Notes under the pieces: model-generated
What the model was told of the DNA's origin: nothing
Seen by the model: the letters and a program-made list of their open reading frames with translations, nothing else
Databases searched by the model: none
Made by a program: the position numbers and the translations under genes
Shown here: piece after piece, positions 34,840 through 46,192 of the stretch
Position numbering within the stretch: the stretch's first letter is position 1
Layout of the letters: the number at the start of each line of letters is the position of its first letter
Source of the DNA: Asterias rubens
Taxonomy: Eukaryota; Echinodermata; Asteroidea; Forcipulatida; Asteriidae
Direction of reading: 5' to 3'
Assembly: GCF_902459465.1 (NCBI RefSeq)
Contig: NC_047075.1
Coordinates: forward strand, 10,099,119 to 10,163,118
Length of the DNA: 64,000 nt

Positions 34840-36515
34840 ATGAAAGTAAAATTGCTAGCAGAGGAAAGAGAGAAACTAAGCAAAGCACAAGAAAAGACTA
34901 AATATGACCAATAGCAATAAATTGAGATATTCGATACATGCACCATAGAAAGGTTTTGTGAGGACCTGCTATTGAAAAAATGGGTCCGGAACCTTCTCAA
35001 AAGCTGAAAATGTTATCAAAAATAAAATTAAGTTTTGTGACTGGCCTAAATTATTGATTCACGGTCTTTATGAAACGAGTCCTAATCAAAGTAAAATGCT
35101 TGCATAGGAAGGAGTGAGCTCAACAAATCACAAGAAGAGACCAAATGTGACCACATACAATAAATTGCGATATTCGATATGCACCATAGAAATGTTTTGT
35201 GAGGACCTGCTACTGAACTAGTAGGTCCGGAACCCTCTCAGAAGCTGAAGTTGTTGTCATTTACGAAGCTTGTCGTGCGTCGAGTTCGAACCGTGCATTG
35301 AAAAGCAAGCTTTTAAAACCTATATGAGGCGTCACTAAGAACATGTGTATGAGTGGGAAGCAGGACTGACATAATGACAATTTTGTTTTTACAAAAATGG
35401 CACTGTGCTGCCTTATTCGTTTGAACAGGCTAACGGAGGGTTCCACTCCTACTGTTCATGTCTTTAAAACATAAACTTTAGTATAAATATAAACACAACG
35501 AATACCATCAACATGATGCGTGTTGTCACCGTGTTCTCACTCCCGACCACGTTATGGTTTGCCTGCACAAGGGTCAATGTTTAATTTCAATTTCCCCTCT
35601 AAACAAAATCCTTGTATTTCATTAAACTATTAAGAATTTCACTGTGGGCTTGCTTGAATTAGAAACGTGATGTAATTTATTAAACATCCTTGTAAATTCA
35701 GGGAATGCACATACAAATTTACAGACAATTACGTAGAAACACGACTTCGAGTAATTGTCTTTATGTTCACATTAAATTCAGTGGGCGCTACCGGTGTTGG
35801 TAACTATTTATTAGCATTTAACCTTACTTGGTAACGAGTAATGTGGAGCTGTTGATGGTATAAAACATTACGGGAAACGGCTCCCTCTGTAGTATTGTGA
35901 CTTTTGAGAAAGAAGTAATTTTCAACGAAGTTCATTTCGAGACATCAGGATTATAATTTAGGGTCTCGAAATCAAGCATCTGAAAGCACACAACTTCTTG
36001 TGACAAAGGTGTTTTTCTTTCATTAATTTAATATCTCAAAACTTAGACGACCGATTGAGCTCAAATTTTCACATGTTTGTTGCTTTTTTTCCTTCATAAA
36101 TTGAGACACACCAAGTGAGAAGACTCACTTGGACTTAGATGTACTTGAACGTACTCTACGCATCGCAGGCAAATTCAATGGGGGTCGATGTTTGATCAAG
36201 GCAAAGTCTGCCTCGATTGACGTCACAAAAGGCGGAGTCACCCCCTAACAGTTTTTTTTACATATTTTAAAATTTTAAACATATAAATCGTGATAAACAA
36301 TTACTAAAACAGTTGTTTTATTGTTCATTAACATATAGTCTTATGTTTGAACAATATATATATTTATACTTCCGGATGAGTTTAAAAGTTAATGACACGC
36401 AACGATACAAGCATTACATTGTGCACAACATCCAAACCAACCATCAGACCTACAGCGTGCTGAAAACATGCAAAGGGGGCGTTTCATCCAATATGGCCCC
36501 TCACGGTAGGGTTAA
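34840..36515 (+). repeat. Segmental duplication, copy B (first part)
   Basis: Counterpart of 26870-29147. The alignment is interrupted at 36516 by the 4.55-kb element and resumes at 41066. It retains the old TTAA-1 copy (35772) but has an unoccupied TTAA at 35680-35683. Confidence 0.88.
35772..36132 (-). mobile_element. Old TTAA-1 MITE, paralogue of 28397
   Basis: Same degraded copy as 28397-28751, including the reduced hairpin and missing right TIR, with a few private changes (cagtgggcgctaccgg, a small ttaat insertion). Confidence 0.85.
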
Positions 36516-37016
36516 ACATGGACTATAACGGTTCTCCTACATTAAAATCACTATGAGAACTTGTTTATGTTGTGTTCAGCTATCAATTCATTGTTGTGGT
36601 CATGTTTTTCTCCAAATAATTTTGCTACAATTTGACCGAAAAAATTTGACCTCGATTCTTCGATTTTGAAATTTCCCGCCCTGTACTTGTTCCCGGCTAT
36701 TAAACCAACACTGAAATCCAAGCGGATTTGTAAACCAGCGGACGTCATGAACGCGGTCAAAAAATGGTGACGTCACACCCATGAAGCAACGAGAGTAAAC
36801 AAAGATTACGCCATGTTACTCCGTGTGTTGTGTATGCGTTTTCATCCACACTACAGGCGTGCGTGTGTGCTACGAAGCTTTTTGTTTTCTAGTGTATCAG
36901 CTATAAATACTGCCGACTATTTGGTTGTTTGTGGATGCACTAGAAGTTTCAAAGTTTGTGTAAGAAGCCTGGATCGATTCCGAAATTTAAACCTCTAAAC
37001 ATCGAGAGAATTCAGG

Positions 37017-37171
37017 GGGATCTTCTACCACCAGGCCCCAGCCAGTGCTGCTTGTGCATGCTACGAGTACGACGTCGACGGGGTCCCTCTGCCGTGGCCC
37101 TGGTCGCAAGTGGCCGTGGAACAGCAAAAGAATGAAGTGGCATTACAGAAAAGAGAGGGAGAAAAGCCTGG
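37017..37171 (+). CDS. Exon-like segment in the 4.55-kb element
   Basis: GC-rich DNA, unlike its surroundings, with a frame ending at ggtaagtac, a consensus donor. The frame open across the donor reads FYHQAPASAACACYEYDVDG and continues with VPLPWPWSQV and a Lys/Glu-rich tail. I recognise no domain. An upstream frame (36813-36998) is in the same phase but separated by a stop. It may be a decayed exon of the element's own gene or a captured host piece. Confidence 0.25.
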
Positions 37172-38609
37172 TAAGTACTTGTTAATAATTTTTAAAAATC
37201 TACTACTGAGAAACTATCTCCATTATTAATTCAGGCCCAATACATGCACATGTATTTGTAATAAGAAAAATAGTAAACAATCTCTACCCTTTTCATGCAA
37301 GGAACAATCATCTTGTTGTCAAATGACACGATGTGCATGCTCTGAATCTGACCCGACTACCATAAAATAGCTACATAGTGTATTGACTCTGTTGAGTGAT
37401 GAATCCATGTAGCCACCCAAGTGCTTTTGTCATGTTTATGCCCTGGTTTACATTTTCTGGCTTGTTCATGCTCAACCAATGTGTGAACACTATATTAATC
37501 CATTTAAAAAGTTGATTGTTACAGTTAACAGTTTATTGGCCTCACCGACATGTATTTATATTGGTCTATACTGGATTGCTGGACATTGTTTTAGCCAAAG
37601 CTGCCTAAGAATTGTTCGCTTTTTTTTTTAAGGCACAGCTCAAAAATATGTTCAAACTCCCATCCATATAATTGCCCATCCATGGTCATTCAGATTGTTT
37701 TCTCTCCTAATTCAGGAATTACCAATTCCAGAGAAGTTTAGTGTGAAGTTTTCCTATAGCTGTGTTTATTGGCTTGGCACGGTTAATTACATGGAGTGTT
37801 TACTATATTTGCATTTGTAAAATAAGGCCAGTTCTTTTTCAGCACTAGTTTTTTAATTTATTTATTTATTTTTTGTTTTTATATTTTTTTGTACAGAAAT
37901 AACTCGCAGCTCTACACTACAATGAGAATGCAGGACGAAGACAATGCAGGACGGAGACATGCTAGCCAGAACTAGAAATGGAGACCTAAGATTCTCAATA
38001 GCACTTTAGGTTAGTAGTAGGCCTATGCATGCAAATTTTCAGAGGATCAGATGATTTCTTAATTTTTAGTTTTTCAGCTGCCCCTTTGAAAACTGTTCAC
38101 GGTGGAGGGGGGGGGGGGGGGGGGGAGGGGATGGGGTGTTGAATCGCAAGAACCCCCCCCCACCCCGATCTGTACCTGAACAGTTTTGTACTAGGTGTAG
38201 ATCTGGGGGAGGGGGGTGGTTGGAGGTCATGTTTTCTATCAGACATAAAGAAAACCTGCCCCTTGGTTTTGTTGCATGTGGACTCCTTTTGTTCTGGTTT
38301 TGCGTTAACTTCTGTAAGGTTCTTTTCAAAACTACGCCAACTCAAAGAGAGATTGTCAGTCTGTGGTGTTACGTCAAACCTTCCGAGATTGTATTTCTGC
38401 CTTGTAAATTTTCAAGAAATCCCACATAACGATGATTTGGTTTTGTTTTTTATTTTTCATTAATAAGATACGCAAAGAATGCATGCACAATGCACTTGTT
38501 CATTGTCAGCAGGGTGACAAGACATGAAAACAACTCCATCCGCAGCTGATGTGTAACCCCCGTGTCATTGACATCAACCTTCACCAGCCTGAAAAGGATG
38601 CAGCAGTTT

Positions 38610-39260
38610 TTTTTTTTTTTTTTTTTTGGGGGGGGGGGGTGGGGGTTCAAAGGTAGTGGGTTCAACTTTGTTTGAAGAAAGAATGACCTGTGCCCAGTTT
38701 CATGGATCTGTTCACCACCAAATTCTGCGCTTATGATCACCGAGAACGGTGATTACGTCCAAACGTCCAAACGTCCAAACGCTAAATTTCTGCGCTTACT
38801 TTGTAAGCGTAGAATGCCTGGTATAAACCAAGTATGCACCCATGACCCGCAAAAGCCAAAATTTGCTGGTATCCTTGTGAAACACGCTTGACGTAAGCAC
38901 AGAATTTCCTGCTTCCGCAAGTGTCGATTCTTTGTTTACAGTAAGCAGATCCATGAAATTGGGCCCTAGCTTGTACACATTGATGTGGGTTTTTATTTTA
39001 TTTTTTATATATATATATATATTTTTTTTTTTGGGGGGGGGGTAACCAGGGTAGTACAATCAACTTTGTTTAAAAACAGAATAACATGGTCTGTACACAA
39101 TGATTTTATTATATTCTTTTAATGTACAACTTAATTTACAATTTACAAAGAGAACCACAGCTAACTAGGTACATAACATGGCTTAGGTTTTCTTTTTTAG
39201 GGGGAGGGGCGTTGACAGGGTTGTATAGTTAACTTTTTTTGATGACGGAATGTTCAGATG
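38610..39260 (+). repeat. Three dispersed T/G-tract plus tcaactttgttt repeats
   Basis: A T run, a G run, then a string like agggtagtacaatcaacttt and ac/gaatgac occurs at about 38605-38690, 39015-39095 and 39190-39255, with decreasing similarity. They lie inside the 4.55-kb element. Tract lengths are unreliable. Confidence 0.6.
38690..38967. mobile_element. GGGCCCAATTTCAT-type MITE nested in the 4.55-kb element
   Basis: The left end gcccagtttcatggatctg and the right end cagatccatgaaattgggc are inverse; the interior repeats taagcgtagaa/ttctgcgctta strings and cgtccaaa three times. It is related to 10103 and 53400. Confidence 0.75.
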
Positions 39261-39523
39261 ATTTCGCTATCACTAGGTAACCTTTTTTCAATTTTGATAA
39301 TTAAAACTGAAAAATAAACTATTGTCGTTTGCAAATACATACAGTTTTAGTGTTGTCGTTATTATGGAGGTGTACATGTAGGCTTCTCTTTTTTTGTTTT
39401 GTCTTTATATTTCTGCTAACCAAGTTGAATGTTGTTACCATGTTAATCATAGTGTATTGTTGACAACAGGGGACAAGTTTATTGCACATACGTGCTAAAT
39501 TAATCAATTTGAACCACACACCT

Positions 39524-39675
39524 AATTATATAAGCCAGAGTAATTTACATTTTGTGTCTTTCAGAGGAGTGGGTGGTTCAAATTAAATTAATCAATTTGA
39601 ACCACCCACCCCTCTGAAAGAAACAAAATGAAATAATATACATGTACATTTATACGTAAATTATTATGGCTTATA
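39524..39675. repeat. Long hairpin
   Basis: ataagcc...ctttcagaggagtggg then tggttcaaatt on the left pairs with aatttgaaccacccacccc and ctctgaaag...ggcttat on the right, around a loop aaattaatc near 39585. The right arm has about 28 extra bases. Part of the arm (aatttgaaccacacacc) occurs once more at about 39505. Confidence 0.8.
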
Positions 39676-39930
39676 AAATTATTTCTCACTCCCTCCGGAT
39701 CATTATAACTTGGAAAATTTTTACGACTGAAGACAAATAAACCAAAGCAAAGCTGCCTAATCCGTTGGTGGATACGAAAATCCTTCCACTGTACTGTACA
39801 CTAGGGTTTGGAAATGTCCTTCGTGTTGCTGCCACCAAACATGATGTCAGTGGCAGCAGTTGAACGGCCAAGATAGTCCTAAGCTCACCACTTGCTGATA
39901 TTCAACATTGCAGTGTTTTCTGTAAAACAA

Positions 39931-40012
39931 ACAAAAGAATTCATACAAAATTATTAACAAAAGAATGCATACAAAATTAATAACAAAAGAATTCATACAA
40001 AATTATTAACAA
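39931..40012 (+). repeat. Tandem repeat, about 31 bp, nearly three copies
   Basis: The unit aacaaaagaattcatacaaa then attatt recurs with single-base changes (gaatgc, attaat). Confidence 0.85.
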
Positions 40013-40516
40013 CAGATTTGTGGTTTGCATGGTGAAGTGTTAATATTGCATGTGTGTACCTGAATTGCTTTAAACCTATACCCATGCCAGAAGGCAATCA
40101 TAATCCAAAGTAACAGTTACATACATGTACATGAGATATTTGTGTAGATGCACATAATATGTCAACCACCACGCAGTTACTTGGTGGAGAAAAACAACAA
40201 CATAGGTAATCTACAATATCAGTTTAAATTGATAATGTATGGATTTTGCCAACAAAGTATAAAACGCAAGACAAAAATTACCCCTCCCCTCACATTTTTA
40301 CTGCCTAAGTCAGTGCATGTGTTGTTCACGTACATGTATTATAACGTGAATGGAGGTAAACAATAAACCTTGTCCATCATGTTCGTTCATGTTTTAATTT
40401 AGTTAAGGATAGCCTTTAACTATTTTTGGGAGCAGAAATAAACTGATCAAACGAAGCATCATTCAGTATAATTCATGAAACGTTTTGTGGCCTTACCAGT
40501 CTGTCTTTAGCCGTCG

Positions 40517-40867
40517 ATCATCAGGGTTTGGCTCATTGTCTTCGGCCTGACGATCATCGTCTCCGGGCTGGTTAACTACATGTACTCATAACACGTCTTC
40601 GGCTTCTCTCTCGTCCGGTGAGATCCCCTTATCGCTAGAGCCCTCACTTTCCTCTGAAGTGCCTCCCTGAAATGCCTTTTCCTCATCTATACTGTGGTTT
40701 TCCCAAGACCCGCTGCCATCGGACATTTTCGCTGTTTTTTGTGTCAAAAAAATGCAGCTTATAGTGTCCGATGTTATTCCACATTCAATGTACATGTAAA
40801 ATGCACGCACACGATCGACCTGACACACTGTGTACAGAGCTTCGGTACGTGGTGTGACGTCACACAC
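40517..40867 (-). CDS. Decayed acidic N-terminal exon in the 4.55-kb element
   Basis: From the internal Met at about 40726 the minus-strand frame begins MSDGSGSWENHSIDEEK and is rich in Ser, Glu and Asp; the open frame as such runs 40586-40867 with a longer, less likely upstream start. It meets one TGA at 40586, after which the same frame stays acidic (GDDDRQAEDNEPNPDD) and ends at a gtaagg donor near 40495-40500. It therefore looks like one exon interrupted by a single stop. Acidic N-termini are common in transposon-encoded proteins, but I cannot assign a family. GC content is higher than the neighbourhood, and the upstream DNA has the shared gtgacgtcac motif. Confidence 0.35.
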
Positions 40868-41065
40868 TGTGTATGAATGGTTCGTGGGTCACCGGCTTTT
40901 GCCGAAACTGAGTTTTCTGGGTCGGAGTACGCCGCGCGAATTTGTGTTTTTTTTGCATAAAGGAAAAGGTTTTATTGAATACTACTAAAATATCAGTCCT
41001 TATTTTACATTTCTTGTACAAAAATAGTAATATTGGCTATATCAATAATCCGTTATAGTCCATGT

Positions 41066-41640
41066 TTAAACACCAAAATGTTTCGTAATGTCCCATGTAC
41101 TCTTATTCAATCGTTTCTAACATCAGATACCTCGTAGGGATGAAAATTGATTGCAGGGAATCCATAGGTTACTCACATTACACCGATCTTAAATAGCATG
41201 ATTCAATTGTCCCCCAATCGAAGTTATTTACCCGTAATATAATATACCGTCCGATCCTGCCCAGTGGATCCAACATGTAAATTATTCCCTGAGGCTCCTC
41301 GGGAGTTAAGTTAATGACACACGCAGATACGAACATTACAACGTATAACAATTCAAACGTAACCCTTTACCATAAACTGATCAAAAGCTTTCCAGTGTGC
41401 TGACATCAAACCATGGGGACATTGCAACTAAAATGGCCACGCGGCGCAGGGTTTACAACAACTAGGAATCGTCTTCCCCCTCTACAAACAAGTTGTATTA
41501 TGTCATTTTCTCCGTCGGATACCTCGTAGGGATGATTATTGATCAATATGGGATCCATAAGTTACTCACATTACACCGATCTCAAATAGCAGAAACTCAG
41601 TTTTCCGAACGATTTATGCAACCCGATATGTTGTAATTCA
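41066..41640 (+). repeat. Segmental duplication, copy B (after the 4.55-kb insertion)
   Basis: Counterpart of 29144-29700: caccaaaatgtttcgtaatg, gatcctgcccagtgga, atacctcgtagggatgatta. Similarity ends at the palindrome-array element. Confidence 0.85.
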
Positions 41641-41651
41641 TTAATGGTATG

Positions 41652-42274
41652 GAGGACGGAAAGTGGCCATCTGCTTTCCTGGTATCGGAATAGCAGAAAA
41701 GCAGTTTTTATGTTTTCTGTATGAGAAATGTTCTCCTTTTCTACGTTTCTGCTACCTGAAAAGCAGGTTTTACTTTTTTTCCTAATGCTTGCGGACGAAA
41801 AGTGGTCATTTGCTTTTCTGCTACCAGAATAGTAGAAAAGCAGATTTAACGTTTTGTGAAAATGCAAATGGCCACTTTTCGGCCACCTACTGCCTAGGTA
41901 AAATGTGATTTTCCGGTATCTGAAAGGAGAAAAGGAGATGGCCACTTTTCTGCCGCCCGAGTAAAATCTGCTTTTCAGGTGGCGGAAAAGCAGAGAAATA
42001 GAAAATGTCATTTTCACAAAACGTTAAATCTGCTTTTCTACTATTCTGGTAACAGACATGCAAATGGCCACTTTTCGTTCGCCAGCATTAGGAGAAAAGG
42101 TAAAACCTGCTTTTCTGGTAACAGAAAAGTAGAAACGTAGAAAATGCATTTTCACAAAACGTTCAATCTGCTTTTCTGGTAGCAGAAAAGGAGAAAAATT
42201 CATGTAAAACAACCATAAAATCTGCTTTTCTGCATTTCTGATACCAGAAAAGCAGATGTCCACTTTCCGTCCTC
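41652..42274. mobile_element. Palindrome-array element, 623 bp
   Basis: The termini gaggacggaaagtgg and ccactttccgtcctc are inverse. Nearly the whole body is built of short self-complementary modules of the type CTGCTTTTCTGGTA-n-CAGAAAAGCAG (about ten, variably decayed), alternating with aaatggccacttttcg and cattttcacaaaacgtt spacers. The two halves also mirror each other about 41940. A 148-residue minus-strand frame (41571-42017) is kept open only by this composition and is not a gene. Confidence 0.8.
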
Positions 42275-42567
42275 AATAGTTCTAACCCAGATTACAAGCG
42301 TGCCATAACCTACCAACAGAGGCAGGGTACATGGGAGACGATTGCAATCTGTGTTAAGGGAACTGTGCATCTTCTTGCCCCGTTTTGTCGTTAACTACTG
42401 GCACGAATATGATGTATCGGGTGCTCACTTAAGCATTGTAGCATGAAAGTACGGCAGGTAACAGACACATTAATCAAAAGTAGGAACTCGAAAATAATTG
42501 ACCCTGTTGAACTGGTGTGTTAATTTCAAAAACGTTGTCTAACAATTAAAATCGTTCGTTGTCTTTG

Positions 42568-42942
42568 TTAAAGTGAAGGTACACCTTTCGTAATTGTCAA
42601 AGACCAGTCTTCTCACTGTGTGTATCCCATCATAAGCATAAAATAACGATAAGCCTGTGGAAGTTTGGACTCAATCGGTCAGCAAAGTTGCGCGTAAATG
42701 ATGAAAGAAAAAACACCCTTGTTGGACGAATTTGTGTGCTTTCATATAGGAATAAAATACTTCTAGCTAGTATTTTAGTATTTTGGTGAGAAATTACCAT
42801 TATCTCAAAAACTACATTACTTCAGAGGGAGTCGTTTCCCACAATGTTTTTCACCATCTACAGCTCTCCAATGCTCGTTACCAAGTCAGTTTTTAAGTTA
42901 ACATTGTTTTGAGTAATTACGAAACATGTACCTTCCCTTTAA
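42568..42942 (+). mobile_element. TTAA-1 variant with divergent ends
   Basis: TTAA occurs at 42568-42571 and 42939-42942, with the TIR gtgaaggtacacctttcg and its approximate inverse in place of the standard one. The interior keeps the family blocks (gtcaaagaccagtcttctc, ttcagagggagtcg), but the gagacctca hairpin is replaced by ttctagctagtattttagta. A distinct subfamily is likely. Confidence 0.8.
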
Positions 42943-43058
42943 ACTTGGACTATTTATTTTTTTTTCATGCAGCGTTCGTTGCATTGACGTAATAAAACCA
43001 TATCGATATAAAAAAATATTACAAAAGTTCGTTTCATTACGAAGTGGGGAAATACCCG

Positions 43059-43141
43059 GTCAGGATGGCCGAGCGGTCTAAGGCGCTACGTTCAGGTCGT
43101 AGTCTACTCTGTAGGCGTGGGTTCGAATCCCACTCCTGACA
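43059..43141 (+). tRNA. tRNA-Leu (anticodon CAG)
   Basis: This carries leucine to CUG codons. All parts are visible: acceptor GTCAGGA/TCCTGAC with seven perfect pairs and discriminator A; D arm after TG in GCCGAGCGGTCTAAGGC; anticodon stem CTACG/CGTAG around TTCAGGT with CAG at 43093-43095; a long variable arm as in class II tRNAs; and T arm GTGGG-TTCGAAT-CCCAC. The internal promoter boxes are therefore intact. A run of seven T directly downstream (43143-43149) is a Pol III terminator. No intron. It sits in DNA unique to copy B of the duplication and is the one functional gene I am confident of. Confidence 0.96.
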
Positions 43142-43640
43142 CTTTTTTTATTATACTATTATACATATAATAACTACTAAAACAAATAATAAACATTATA
43201 CATTAGGCTCATTATTAGACAGGATAACTGTAAGTAAAACAAATTGGCAGTGATGTTTCGTATGTGATATTGAAGCAAGCAACAAATGAAATACTTTATT
43301 AAGATAACAATTCTAAATTTACATTTGTTTATATTCCTACTACCGATAATGTTACTCTTTTCATTTCTAACTGTTGTAACGATTCGTAAAAATATTCCGT
43401 AGTTTGATAAACACTTTTGCTGTTACGTCATACTATTGATAAACGTTAGCATACTTATTTCATAGGAATTTACACTCAACCAGACTCGTTACGATATACA
43501 CTTTACTGTGGACTCGTTAGAAATAGATGTAGACTTGTTGCAAACTTAAGTTAAAAGTTAAACTTGAAAAGGATCGTTGTAAAAGCAAATGCTAGTTATA
43601 ATTTATACCACCCATTGTTTAACTTGTTTTCACAAATATT
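43142..43640. other. No feature beyond the tRNA terminator
   Basis: AT-rich DNA without frame, RNA gene or shared repeat. Confidence 0.45.
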
Positions 43641-43742
43641 TTACGGGAAGCTTTACTATTACTATCTTCAAATTGTGTAAGTTTAGTGTAAATCTGTGAA
43701 CATTGTGTTTTGTGTTAGAAAAAGTACATTATACCCTTTGAC
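43641..43742. mobile_element. TTAA-3 right-end fragment
   Basis: gggaagctttactattac through tgtaaatctgtgaacattg to gtacattatacccttt matches the right end of 25575-26001. The duplicated segment B begins within it. Confidence 0.75.
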
Positions 43743-45520
43743 AAAGTTGCTTCATGAACTGTCCATGTAGTACAAGTTGGTGTTAATGTAGGATAATTTA
43801 ATTGAGTTTGACAAGTTTAAGTAATCATACCAAGTGATGAAATGTGTTTTAGAATTAAAAGTGAAAATCTTATGTTTGTTATTATACGGTATAATTTTAA
43901 TTTGTGTCAATTCTAGTGTTGCAGTGTGTTGTGAAATCAATGGTAGTAGGATATGTGTTATGGTTTGTTTAATGGTTTAGTAAACATAAATAATTCAAAT
44001 TTGCATTCAGAAGCATTCAACGAACAATAACACAATTAAACAAAAATCATTACAATAACAATTAAAATGGCTTAGCCTATCAATTATAAATATAAATACT
44101 ACAAAATAAATATCACTCACTCGCCATCTGCTGGAGTTAAATAGCTTTTGAAAAGTGTTTGCAGACCACTGACTGCTTGTCGAATTATTAATATGTTATG
44201 TGTTGCTGTACACAATGATTGGAAAATTCATGTATTTTATATACTTGACGAATAAACCCTTCAATTAAATTAAATTCAATTGTTAGATATCGCCCCTTTT
44301 AACATGATCGTCTAGCTCAACATTTTCACATTACTATACATTACTTTCCAATCTATCCGCAACTCGACACTGTCAATTCATTGAAGCCGTCAACAGGATA
44401 AAGGAAATGTCTTTGTCATTCGGAAGAATGACTTCATTTCGCCGATGAATTCGAAGAAGGTTTTTCTGTTACATGAAAGACATGATTCAATTTGGATTCA
44501 GGACCTCCCGTTGCCGATAATGTGCTCTGAGATCTCATTCGTCATTGAGCATTGACAATCAGAACGAAACATGCTGACATCTAACTGTGCAAATCCCAAT
44601 GTGGAATCCCATAGTTTGCTTCAATTATATTGATGCGGCTCGTCAATCCTGCAATTCAATTATGCAGTTCTATCCAATTTAATCATGCAACCCCAATGAT
44701 GTGGTTGGTATGCTTAAAGGCAGTGGAAACTTTTGGTAATTACTCAAAATAATTAGTAGCATACAACTTTACTTTGAAACGATTAAAGGGGAGCTGTTGA
44801 TAGTATAACATAAATTGTGAGAAACGGCTTCCTCTGAAGTAATGTAGTTTTCGAGAAAGAAGTAATTTTCAACAAATTTTATTTCAAGACCTAAGATTTA
44901 GAATTTGAGGTCTCGAAATGAAGCATCTGAAAGCACACAACTTCGTGTGACGAAGGTGTTTTTTCCCTCAATTATTATCTCGCGAGTAACTTCGACGACC
45001 AATTGTGCTAACATTTTCATAGGTTTATTATTTTATACACATGATGAGATACACCAAGTGAGGATACTGGTCTTTGACATTTACCAATAGTGTCCATAGT
45101 CTTTAATACATACACTAATAACCCGGGGATGATATTAACCGTTTCTGAATTCTTTCGAGGGTTCGAATCCAGACAGGGTCCCCATTGGTGGTTCATGTTT
45201 ATAAACTGAACGGATTGACCCGTGCGTAAAACAATAAACGTGCTTAAATTGGTTGGGATACGTTTGCGTCCCTTTAGTCAGAACAATATCCCACATCACA
45301 GCAAGTAAGTTGGCCCTTGAGAGTTAAGGTGGACTTCTCCATTGTAATAACACTATTTAACATTATTATTTTTAAAAGAGATAGTCATTACATGGTGTTA
45401 CCGCAAACCCTTCCATAACACTCTTTAAGCATTTTTTTTCACGAAAATGTGCACTGGTTTAGACTTGATAAGTCTACTGACACCACCAAATAGTTTTTAC
45501 CAACACTAAATGAGTTTAAT
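43725..45520 (+). repeat. Segmental duplication, copy B (second part)
   Basis: Counterpart of 29868-32850, lacking the 942-bp element and the 32386 TTAA-1 copy. A 70-bp piece bounded by ttaa (45356-45425) is specific to this copy. Confidence 0.88.
44714..45106 (-). mobile_element. TTAA-1 MITE, paralogue of 31753
   Basis: TTAA occurs at 44714-44717 and 45103-45106. It shares with 31753 the uncommon changes tttggtaatt and caacaaattttatt, which confirms the duplication rather than independent insertion. Confidence 0.9.
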
Positions 45521-45558
45521 AGAGGCATAAAAGCTTCAGCTGCCATGTATTACAACAG

Positions 45559-46110
45559 GTGCAAATGGGCATGTTTCTTGTATTTGTACTTGTTTTGAAG
45601 ACTGCTATATGCCTCAGGGAAATCGTAGAACGTGCAACATCTTACTCTTCATATTTTCTTCTTATATTTCAAATCAAGATAATGAATGTTTCTCAGGATC
45701 AAATAACGGCGGTAAGCGTCATCTGGCCTAGATTTACTTTTCAACACACCCAATTATACCAGGTGCATGTTCCATGTAATTAATCAAGCCTTGCTCTGTG
45801 TAAAAAAACGTGCTGTATAGCGGCATCGGTCACGTGCCATACATAGCAATTTGTTTGGGCAATCCCTGCCTCCACCGACGATCATCCTTGTATCTTTGGT
45901 TACTAATCCCCAGAGGGATTTAACGAGTAACCGAACTTTGAATGACCCATTTGTTCCCTCGTCCGAAAATGGTCAATCAATTACCGTATGTAATCTTGTT
46001 AGCCTAGTTCTAGTGTGGACGAGTTCTACTGGTGTTTTGCCGAGTGGGAACATACGTTGGTCGTGTTCAATGGGGATGCTTCCAGTGGAGTTATCTTACA
46101 GTTCGAATAA
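45559..46110 (+). CDS. Speculative two-exon secreted-protein gene
   Basis: A frame from 45559 starts MQMGMFLVFVLVLKTAIC, a good signal-peptide shape, and reaches a gtaagc donor at 45712 after exactly 51 codons. A possible acceptor (cttgttag) at 46002 opens a segment in the same phase: PSSSVDEFYWCFAEWEHTLV and on to a stop at 46108-46110. Together this gives about 86 residues. The acceptor has a poor pyrimidine tract and I recognise no domain. It is a prediction from splice signals and composition only. Confidence 0.18.
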
Positions 46111-46192
46111 CCAAACAGCTTCCTCAATGGAAGTACACATTTAATGGGCATGTTAACTAGTCTCGTTTGTAGTTATAATAATTGTTCACCTG

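Larger units (their letters stand above)
36516..41065. mobile_element. 4.55-kb element flanked by TTAA
   Basis: The termini ACATGGACTATAACGG (36516-36531) and the exact inverse (41050-41065) are flanked by TTAA at 36512-36515 and 41066-41069. The unoccupied site exists in copy A as a single TTAA (29144-29147) in the same flanks (cacggtagggttaa, acaccaaaatg). So the unit moved as one piece into TTAA, as piggyBac and Kolobok transposases do. Both subterminal regions contain gtgacgtcacacc. No complete transposase is visible. Coding remnants are an acidic exon on the minus strand (40517-40867) and exon-like DNA with a gtaagtac donor at the left. Other repeats (38690, 39524, 39931) have accumulated inside. 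Confidence 0.88.

Noticed and set aside
38066..38345. Proline- and glycine-rich frames on both strands
   Set aside because: They are translations of long G tracts whose lengths are uncertain.
41571..42017. 148-residue open frame on the minus strand
   Set aside because: It lies inside the palindrome-array element. Its openness follows from repeats of the same few modules.
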